In this document: piece after piece, positions 1 to 5,045 of the stretch
Position numbering within the stretch: position 1 is the first letter of the stretch
How the letters are laid out: the number at the start of each line of letters is the position of its first letter
Assembly: GCA_022822245.1 (NCBI GenBank)
Contig: JAJECB010000532.1
Span: forward strand, 1 to 6,808
DNA from: Gammaproteobacteria bacterium
Lineage (GTDB): Bacteria; Pseudomonadota; Gammaproteobacteria; HK1
Direction of reading: 5' to 3'
Length of the DNA stretch: 6,808 bases
Program-made: the position numbers and the translations under genes
The notes under the pieces: generated by a model
Told to the model about the DNA's origin: nothing
Databases searched by the model: none
Seen by the model: only the letters and a program-made list of their open reading frames with translations

Positions 1-291
1 GCGCGCGTCAAGGCGGTCCTCGACGGCACCTGGGAATCCACCGACACCTGGGACGGCATGGGCCCCGGCATGGTCGCGATGGCGCCATACACCAACCTGC
101 CCGACGACGTGGTGGCGATGGCGAAGGAGACGGAGGCGAAGATCACCTCCGGCGAGTTCCATCCCTTCACCGGCCCCATCTACAAGCAGGACGGCTCGAT
201 GGCGATCGGCGAGGGCGAGGTGCTCGACGACGGCACCCTCCTCGGCATGAACTGGTACGTGAAGGGCGTCGACGACGAGCTTCCGCAGTAG
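1..291 (+). CDS. BMP-family ABC transporter substrate-binding protein, C-terminal fragment
   Basis: The open frame enters from the left edge in frame 1 and ends at TAG 289-291, giving the last 96 residues. The fragment reads like the C-terminal lobe of the BMP/Med (PF02608; BmpA/TmpC/PnrA-like) periplasmic binding proteins: a 'VLDGTWES' segment, then 'LPDDVVAMAKETEAKI', then the 'SGEFHPFTGPI' segment followed by a Gly/Asp-rich turn and a closing 'GMNWYVKGV' strand. Members of this family bind nucleosides or purine bases and deliver them to an inner-membrane ABC permease. That fits the purine-degradation genes immediately downstream, so purine or nucleoside uptake is the likely role; the ligand itself is inferred from context. 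The signal peptide and most of the binding site lie outside the window. A strong hairpin starts 25 bases after the stop, suggesting this is the last gene of its own transcript. Confidence 0.82.
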   Translation, partial: ARVKAVLDGTWESTDTWDGMGPGMVAMAPYTNLPDDVVAMAKETEAKITSGEFHPFTGPIYKQDGSMAIGEGEVLDDGTLLGMNWYVKGVDDELPQ

Positions 292-316
292 GCGCCCCGG
301 CTCGGGCTTTCACCGG

Positions 317-349
317 GCGCTCTCCCCCGTGACCCGCGGGGGAGAGCGC
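317..349 (+). terminator. Strong GC-rich hairpin after the BMP gene, possible terminator
   Basis: Bases 317-328 (gcgctctccccc) are the exact reverse complement of 338-349. The G329-C337 pair extends this to a 13-bp perfect stem with a 7-base loop. It begins 25 bases after the BMP stop codon. There is no T-run after it (the sequence continues ggcgggcggg), so it is not a canonical intrinsic terminator. It may stop transcription in the way proposed for U-less GC hairpins, or stabilise the 3' end of the upstream mRNA. The stem is seen directly; the terminator role is inferred. Confidence 0.5.
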
Positions 350-485
350 TGGCGGGCGGGCCGAGGCCTGGCCCGAGGACGCCAACGGTGTCCTGCCGCG
401 GACGCCGTTCTGCTCGTGGAGTCGCGAGAATCGCAGGGTTTCGCGCCTCCGCGGCATCTCGGCGCCGAAGCCCGACAACTCGCAT
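350..485. other. Non-coding stretch between hairpin and palindromic element
   Basis: No gene, RNA fold or convincing promoter was recognised here. Reading frames that cross it in both directions are Arg/Pro-rich translations typical of random high-GC DNA and resemble no known family. Together with the hairpin before it and the repeat element after it, it separates the BMP gene from puuD. A puuD promoter that predates the element could lie in this stretch. Confidence 0.4.
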
Positions 486-494
486 GCCTTCTCC
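486..494. repeat. Left copy of a 9-bp direct repeat (putative target-site duplication)
   Basis: The 9-mer gccttctcc at 486-494 recurs exactly at 702-710, just outside the two ends of the palindromic element. Perfect short direct repeats at both boundaries are what a transposition event leaves behind. A chance 9-base match in pyrimidine-rich flanks is possible but unlikely at both element borders. Confidence 0.5.
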
Positions 495-701
495 GTCTAG
501 CCCGCATATTTCACCGATTTTCGTCGCGAGGGCGTCGAGACACCACGGTGACAGGGCGAACGGACCGAAAGGCGCTGAAGGCGTAGTCCACCCTACGGTG
601 ACGCGGCTTGTGGGAGTACGCCCTGTCACCGCGAGCGGATCGGCGTCCGCAGCAGGAAATCGGTGAAATGCGACGAAAGCCGCTGAATTCTCCTGGCTAG
701 A
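495..701. repeat. MITE-like palindromic element (about 207 bp) with terminal inverted repeats
   Basis: The ends carry inverted TCTAGCC (496-502; complement at 695-701). Left arm 496-520 reads TCTAGCC, then CGCATATTTCACCGATTT; the reverse complement of the right arm (701-657) has the same parts with a 22-base insertion after TCTAGCC and without the extra TA. Bases 508-520 and 657-669 are a perfect 13-nt inverted repeat. A second perfect 13-nt inverted pair, cggtgacagggcg, lies at 546-558 and 619-631, sharing the same centre of symmetry (588.5). A small hairpin (cgtag 582-586, ctacg 593-597) sits at the tip. The nested symmetry, lack of a coding frame and flanking 9-bp direct repeats fit a non-autonomous miniature transposable element or a large REP/BIME-type palindrome. 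The parent transposase family is not recognised. The left end has one extra base (G495) relative to the right end. Confidence 0.62.
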
Positions 702-710
702 GCCTTCTCC
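702..710. repeat. Right copy of a 9-bp direct repeat (putative target-site duplication)
   Basis: This is an exact copy of 486-494 (gccttctcc), directly abutting the right terminal inverted repeat GGCTAGA at 695-701. If it is a target-site duplication, the ancestral site held a single copy 23 bases before the puuD start codon. Confidence 0.5.
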
Positions 711-733
711 TCGCCCGCCTCCGGTCCGCTCCC

Positions 734-1927
734 ATGACCGCATTCGTCTTCGACTGGCTCAACCTGCTCATTCGCTGGGCGCACCTGATTGCCGGGATTG
801 CGTGGATCGGGACTTCGTTCTACTTCATCGCCCTCGACCTCTCGCTCCGGCGGCACGCCGGTGCCCCCGCCGGCGTCACCGGCGAGGCATGGGAGGTGCA
901 CGGCGGTGGCTTCTACCGCGTTCAGAAGTACGCGGTCGCGCCCCCGTCCCTGCCCGAGCACCTCACCTGGTTCAAGTGGGAGGCGTATCTCACCTGGGTG
1001 ACCGGATTCGCTCTCCTCGTGGTGCAGTTCTACTTCGACGCCGGCGCGTGGCTCATCGATCCTGGGGTGATGGCGCTCGAGCCGTGGCAGGCGATCGCCA
1101 TCTCGGTGGCGAGCCTCGCTGCCGGGTGGCTGGTGTACGACGGGCTCTGCCGGTCGCCGCTCGGCCGCAACACCCCGGCGCTCGCGGGGGTGGTCTACGT
1201 CCTTGTCGTCGCGGCCGCCTGGGGCTACACGGAGGTCTTCTCGGGCCGGAGCGCCCTCGTCCACGCCGGGGCACTCATCGGCACCCTGATGGCCTTCAAC
1301 GTCTTCGCGATCATCATTCCCAACCAGAAGAAAGTGACCGCAGCCCTCCTCGCGGGCGAGGAGCCCGATCCGCGCTTCGGCGAAATCGGCAAGCAGCGCT
1401 CGGTGCACAACACCTACCTCACCCTGCCGGTGCTGGTGCTGATGGTGAGCGGCCACTACCCGATGCTCACCGGGCACCCTCACGCGTGGCTGCTCGTCGC
1501 CCTCATCATCGCAGGCGGCGGATGCGCGCGGCACTTCCTCGTCCACCACGAAGTGGGGGCCGCGTTCCGGTCGATCGCGTGGACCCTCCCGGTGATGGCG
1601 GTGGCGCTCGCCGCCGCGATCTGGCTCACCGCCCCCGCCGCCCCCGACCCGAGTCGCGCCGGGGCCGAGGGGGTGAGCGACACGGAGGTCCTCGAGATCA
1701 CGAGAGCCCATTGCGCCTCGTGCCACTCCGAGCGGCCCACCAACCCCGCCTTCCCGGTCGCGCCGAAGAACATGGTGCTCGCCACGGTGGAAGACCTTCG
1801 CCGGTACGCCGCCCTCATCGAGCTCCAGACGGTGCAGAACCGCGTCATGCCCCTCGGCAACATGACCGGAATGACCGACGGGGAGCGCTCCCGCCTCGGC
1901 GCCTGGCTCGCCGCCCAGCCGCGATGA
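734..1927 (+). CDS. puuD: PuuD-type urate oxidase, integral membrane with cytochrome c domain
   Basis: This 397-residue protein oxidises urate to 5-hydroxyisourate in the inner membrane. Unlike cofactor-free uricase it passes electrons through its own c-type heme towards the respiratory chain, as known for the PuuD family. The N-terminal domain (about residues 1-300, PF06181-like) has roughly eight hydrophobic helices and begins with a conserved-looking 'RWAHLIAGIAWIGTSFYF' segment. After a short Pro/Ala/Gly linker (about 300-315) comes a periplasmic cytochrome c domain with heme motif CASCH at 327-331 (bases 1712-1726); M372 in 'VMPLGN' is the likely distal axial ligand, with M377 and M380 nearby. 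Length is normal for the family. ATG 734 is the only possible start: the frame has a stop at 698-700 and no start codon between. No Shine-Dalgarno sequence is visible, since 702-733 is pyrimidine-rich. The stop overlaps guaD. 5-Hydroxyisourate hydrolase and OHCU decarboxylase are not in the window. Confidence 0.93.
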   Translation: MTAFVFDWLNLLIRWAHLIAGIAWIGTSFYFIALDLSLRRHAGAPAGVTGEAWEVHGGGFYRVQKYAVAPPSLPEHLTWFKWEAYLTWVTGFALLVVQFYFDAGAWLIDPGVMALEPWQAIAISVASLAAGWLVYDGLCRSPLGRNTPALAGVVYVLVVAAAWGYTEVFSGRSALVHAGALIGTLMAFNVFAIIIPNQKKVTAALLAGEEPDPRFGEIGKQRSVHNTYLTLPVLVLMVSGHYPMLTGHPHAWLLVALIIAGGGCARHFLVHHEVGAAFRSIAWTLPVMAVALAAAIWLTAPAAPDPSRAGAEGVSDTEVLEITRAHCASCHSERPTNPAFPVAPKNMVLATVEDLRRYAALIELQTVQNRVMPLGNMTGMTDGERSRLGAWLAAQPR

Positions 1928-3261
1928 ACGGTCCCGGGAACGCCCGCGTCGTTCGCGGCGCGGTGCTGACGTACCGCGACGATCCGGCGGTCGCCGGGGC
2001 GCGGGGCGCGGTCCGGTTCCATCGCCGGGGGGCGCTCGCGATAGCCGGGGACGGCCGCATCGCGTGGCGCGGCCCGGCCGGCCGCCTTCCGGAACGTTTC
2101 CGGAGTCTCCCGTCGGACGACTACGGGGACTCGCTCGTCCTCCCCGGGTTCATCGACGCCCACATCCACTTCCCGCAATACCGGATGCTCGCCGCTCCCG
2201 GAAGCGATCTCCTCGACTGGCTGAACCGCTTCACCTTCCCGGAGGAGAGCCGCTACGCCTCGGCGACGCACGCCCGTGCCGCCGCCGAACGCTTCCTCGA
2301 CCGGCTCGTGCAGCACGGAACGACCGCCGCGCTCGTCTTCTCCTCCGTCCACGCCGGCGCGGCGGACGCCCTCTTCGCCGCCGCCGAGCGGCGGGGCCAC
2401 GCGCTCGTCAGCGGGAAGACGATGATGGACCGGAACGCCCCCGAAGCGCTGCGGGACGATTCGGTCTCGGGGCCGCGCGACACCGAAGGGCTCATCGAGC
2501 GCTGGCACCGGAGGGGGCGGCTCCGCTACGCGATCACGGTGCGCTTCGCGGTCACCTCCACCGAGGCGCAGCTCCGCGCGGCCGGGGCGCTCGCCGCCGC
2601 CCACCCCGACTGCCACGTACACAGTCACCTGTCGGAGACCGAGGACGAGATCGCCCTCGTGGGCCGACTCTTCCCGTGGGCGGCGGACTACACCGACGTC
2701 TACGACCGTTTCGGCCTCCTCGGACCCCGGAGCGTGTTCGCGCACGGAGTCCACCTCTCGGAGCGCGAGTGCGCCCGCCTCCACGAGACGGCGTCGAGCG
2801 TCGTGCACTGCCCGACCGCGAACAGCTTCCTCGGCTCGGGGCTCTTCGACGGCGGCCACCTCGCCCGCGCGGAACGGCCGGTGGGAGTCGGCATCGGCAC
2901 CGACGTCGGGGGCGGGACGAGCTACTCGATGCTCAGCACCCTCGGCGAGGCGTACAAGGTGGCGATGCTCACGGGCCGGATGCCCGGCGCCCACGACCTC
3001 TTCCACCTCGCGACCCGCGGCAACGCGATGCGCCTCGGCCTCGGCGACGAGCTCGGGAGCCTCGAGGCGGGCCGCTGGGCGGACCTCGTCGTGCTCGACC
3101 CGGCCGCCACCCCGGTCCTCGCGGACCGGCACGCGCTGTCCGAAGGGGTCGAGGACACGCTCTTCGCCCTCGCGATCCTCGGCGACGACCGTGCGGTGCG
3201 CGCCACCTACGTCGCGGGCCGCCTCGCGTGGGACGCCGCCGCCGATACCCGGAGCGCCTAG
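1924..3261 (+). CDS. guaD: Guanine deaminase
   Basis: This 445-residue cytosolic zinc amidohydrolase converts guanine to xanthine and ammonia. The family signatures appear in order: 'PGFIDAHIHFPQ' near residues 74-85, with zinc ligands H80 and H82; 'VRFAVTST' near 206-213, corresponding to the guanine-contacting Arg segment (R207; the usual form is PRFAPT); 'HSHLSE' at 233-238, with zinc ligand H235 and proton-shuttle E238; 'AHGVHLS' with H274; 'HCPTAN' near 295-300; and 'TDVGGGTSYSM' with zinc ligand D327. Length matches bacterial GuaD. The start ATG at 1924 overlaps the puuD stop as ATGA and has no evident Shine-Dalgarno sequence, so translation is probably coupled to puuD. The product xanthine must be oxidised to urate by a xanthine dehydrogenase encoded elsewhere before PuuD can act. 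TAG at 3259-3261 lies only 10 bases from the end of the convergent malonyl-CoA decarboxylase gene. Confidence 0.94.
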   Translation: MNGPGNARVVRGAVLTYRDDPAVAGARGAVRFHRRGALAIAGDGRIAWRGPAGRLPERFRSLPSDDYGDSLVLPGFIDAHIHFPQYRMLAAPGSDLLDWLNRFTFPEESRYASATHARAAAERFLDRLVQHGTTAALVFSSVHAGAADALFAAAERRGHALVSGKTMMDRNAPEALRDDSVSGPRDTEGLIERWHRRGRLRYAITVRFAVTSTEAQLRAAGALAAAHPDCHVHSHLSETEDEIALVGRLFPWAADYTDVYDRFGLLGPRSVFAHGVHLSERECARLHETASSVVHCPTANSFLGSGLFDGGHLARAERPVGVGIGTDVGGGTSYSMLSTLGEAYKVAMLTGRMPGAHDLFHLATRGNAMRLGLGDELGSLEAGRWADLVVLDPAATPVLADRHALSEGVEDTLFALAILGDDRAVRATYVAGRLAWDAAADTRSA

Positions 3262-3271
3262 CCCGCCCGGT

Positions 3272-4618
3272 TCAGGCCCGCAAGCGCTTCCGGTCTCTCC
3301 TGACCGCCGGACGTTCCTCGGCGGGGCCCTCGGCGAGGGCCGCGACCGAGGCGGCGTGGGCGATCCGCCCTTCGTTGACGTACGCCTCGTGGTTGGCCAC
3401 CACCTCCGCCTCGTCATAGACGTAGTTCACCATCATTCCGCCGGACTGGGCGAGACCGGACCTCGAGGGATCGGCCATCCAGTTGAGCCTTTCGAGCCGA
3501 GCGCCGTTTCGAAGGTGGAAGCGGGCGACCGGATCGAGGGGCTGGCGGCCCCTCTTCTCGTGGAGGAGGTAGCGCGCGCAGAGCCGGAGCAGGCGGGGGG
3601 CGAAATCGTCGGCCGGCCAGTCCCGGCTCTCCAGATCGCCGAGATTGCCCTCATCGGCGAAGCGACCCTCGGCCGCCGCCCGGATCAGCCACTTCCGGAA
3701 GCCGGGGATCGGCGACAGGGTCGCGAAGGTGCGAAGACCCGGCATCTCGACCGCGAGCTCGTGCACCACCTGCTTGATGAGGAAGTTGCCGAACGAGATC
3801 CCGACGAGGCCGCGCTGGCAATTGCTGATGGAGTAGAAGACGGCGGTATCCGCTTCGACCTCCGGATCGACCTCTCCGAAGATGAGGTCCTGCACGGAGC
3901 TCGCGAGTCCCTTGCACAGGGCCACCTCCACGAAGATGAGGGGCTCGTCGGGGAGGGAGGGGTGAAAGAACCCGAAGCAGCGCCGGTCCGCCTCCAGGCG
4001 GCGCCGAAGGTCCTCCCAGTCGAGGATCTGGTGCACCGCCTGGTACTCGATGATCTTCTCCAGCACGAACGCGGGCGTGCGCCAGTCGATGCGCCGGAGA
4101 TCGAGGAACCCGCGGTTGAACCATGCACGAAGGAGGTAGAGGAAGTCCGCGTCGAGGGGCTCGAGCTCCGGGTGCTCCGGCAGGACGTCGAGCAGCGCCT
4201 CGCGCATCGCGAGGAGATCCGACATGCCGTTCGGCGAGGTGTTGAGGAGGGCGAGCAGCTCGCGACGCGGCGGATCGGCGGCTCGCGAGAGGGCGGCCGC
4301 GGTCCCCGGGCCGGGCGCCGCCCGGTAGTCGTCGACGGCCCGCTCGAGAGCGGCCGGCTCCGGGCCGAGCTCATGGGTGAGGAACCGGAAGAACTCGCGC
4401 CGGCCGGTCTCCTCGAGCCCGGCGAAGGCGTCGAGCGCGGCGCGCGCGAGGGTCACCACCGATGCCTCGCCACGGGTGCGAAGGAGCGTCCGGCAGATCT
4501 CCCGGATGTCGGCGGACCCGCCCGGCGCGGCTGGCTCCGCGTGCCGGCCCCGGATCCCGCCGCGCGCCCGCGCGACGCTTGTCATCACCTCCTGCCAGAA
4601 ACGGCCCGCGAACCTCAC
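3272..4618 (-). CDS. mcd: Malonyl-CoA decarboxylase
   Basis: This protein decarboxylates malonyl-CoA to acetyl-CoA and CO2 in the cytosol. With a GTG start at 4618 it has 448 residues: an N-terminal helical domain (to about 145) and a GNAT-fold catalytic domain. Recognised segments are 'LLNTSPNGMSDLLAMRE' (124-140), 'ISNCQRGLVGISFGNFLIK' (264-282), 'LSPIPGF' (301-307) and 'PVARFHLRNGARLERLNWMAD' around 363-382. S302 and H368 match the Ser/His catalytic pair of the human enzyme (S329 and H423). GTG 4618 overlaps the upstream stop as GTGA, and the extra N-terminus 'RFAGRFWQEV' resembles the start of other bacterial homologues, so I prefer it. The alternative is ATG 4585, which sits only two bases after a perfect AGGAGG (4593-4588), unusually close. 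Related rhizobial enzymes work with a malonyl-CoA synthetase; none is proven here, although an acyl-CoA synthetase gene begins at 6423. Confidence 0.92.
   Translation of the reverse strand: MRFAGRFWQEVMTSVARARGGIRGRHAEPAAPGGSADIREICRTLLRTRGEASVVTLARAALDAFAGLEETGRREFFRFLTHELGPEPAALERAVDDYRAAPGPGTAAALSRAADPPRRELLALLNTSPNGMSDLLAMREALLDVLPEHPELEPLDADFLYLLRAWFNRGFLDLRRIDWRTPAFVLEKIIEYQAVHQILDWEDLRRRLEADRRCFGFFHPSLPDEPLIFVEVALCKGLASSVQDLIFGEVDPEVEADTAVFYSISNCQRGLVGISFGNFLIKQVVHELAVEMPGLRTFATLSPIPGFRKWLIRAAAEGRFADEGNLGDLESRDWPADDFAPRLLRLCARYLLHEKRGRQPLDPVARFHLRNGARLERLNWMADPSRSGLAQSGGMMVNYVYDEAEVVANHEAYVNEGRIAHAASVAALAEGPAEERPAVRRDRKRLRA
4588..4593 (-). promoter_or_regulatory. Perfect Shine-Dalgarno AGGAGG inside the preferred mcd N-terminus
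   Basis: Read on the minus strand, AGGAGG (4593-4588) is followed by TG and then ATG at 4585, forming aggaggtgatg. This matches the 16S anti-Shine-Dalgarno sequence almost fully, but the 2-base spacing to ATG is too short for efficient use. It may serve an alternative initiation or pausing role, or be fortuitous in codons for Gln-Glu-Val-Met. It is the main argument for the shorter 437-residue form of malonyl-CoA decarboxylase. Confidence 0.4.
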
Positions 4619-5028
4619 GACGGAGCGCCCCCCGTCCGGCGGAGCGTCGCCGCGCGCGGGGCGTAGTCCCTCCGGCGCACGAGCAGGTGCCCCAGCATCA
4701 GCGCGAAGCAGCCAAGCACGAACAGCTTGTTGACGAACCAGTTGGTGGTCCAGATCGTCCACTCCGGCGCCCCGAGGAAGAGCACGAACTTCGTCGCCAC
4801 GATCGTCACTTCGAGAAGGGCGACGACGAAGGCGAGCCAGAAGGTGTACCGCGGGCGGGCGAGCAGCGCCCAACCGAGCCAGACGTGCGCCACCGGCCAG
4901 AAGTCGAGGTACACGTGGGTACCGAGGGGCAACCCGTGCGCGAGGGCCCAGGCCACGGGGAAGAGGTACTTGATGACCACCGTCCACGCGGCGAGGACGA
5001 AGAGGGAGTGGGCGAGGAAGACGGTCAT
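4615..5028 (-). CDS. Small four-helix integral membrane protein, function unknown
   Basis: This 137-residue protein matches no family I recognise. It shows about four hydrophobic segments (near residues 3-28, 42-58, 62-85 and 93-116), is rich in Trp and Phe, and ends in an Arg-rich tail ('VRRRDYAPRAATLRR') that would be cytoplasmic by the positive-inside rule. Three histidines fall in or at the edge of helices: H7, H48 and H114. E73 and K80 lie in the third helix and K101 near the fourth. Buried histidines could bind heme or a quinone, but this is only a possibility. ATG 5028 follows the reductase stop by 17 bases, and TGA 4617-4615 overlaps the GTG start of malonyl-CoA decarboxylase, so it sits in the middle of a probable three-gene operon. 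A partner or anchor role for the exported Fe-S reductase upstream is a reasonable guess. Reading further upstream in this frame gives only Arg/Pro-rich translation, so the ATG is preferred. Confidence 0.75.
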   Translation of the reverse strand: MTVFLAHSLFVLAAWTVVIKYLFPVAWALAHGLPLGTHVYLDFWPVAHVWLGWALLARPRYTFWLAFVVALLEVTIVATKFVLFLGAPEWTIWTTNWFVNKLFVLGCFALMLGHLLVRRRDYAPRAATLRRTGGAPS

Positions 5029-5045
5029 GCGAGGGCGGGCACGGC

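Noticed and set aside
495..701. CRISPR array, tRNA or riboswitch in the repeat-rich gap
   Set aside because: The repeats are inverted about one centre, not regularly spaced direct repeats. No tRNA cloverleaf landmarks or known riboswitch core were seen.
180..743. Open frames on both strands across the 292-733 gap
   Set aside because: They have low-complexity Arg/Pro/Ala translations, lack ribosome sites and cross the hairpin and palindromic element. None resembles a protein family.
802..1923. Upstream extension of the guanine deaminase frame to base 802
   Set aside because: The extension is an Arg/Pro/His-rich shadow of puuD in another frame. Recognisable deaminase sequence begins after ATG 1924, which overlaps the puuD stop.
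1480..3417. Long open frame of 645 codons on the minus strand opposite puuD/guaD
   Set aside because: It is antisense to two genes with clear catalytic motifs. Its translation is Arg/Gly/Glu/Pro-rich with no domain, as expected from the mirrored third-position bias of high-GC genes.
3191..4666. Plus-strand open frame of 491 codons opposite malonyl-CoA decarboxylase
   Set aside because: It is the antisense shadow of a gene with strong family motifs. The translation has charged, repetitive composition and no recognisable domain.
4619..4987. Upstream extension of malonyl-CoA decarboxylase to an ATG at 4987
   Set aside because: The extra 123 residues are an off-frame shadow of the membrane protein and would exceed the family length. 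GTG 4618 or ATG 4585 fit better.
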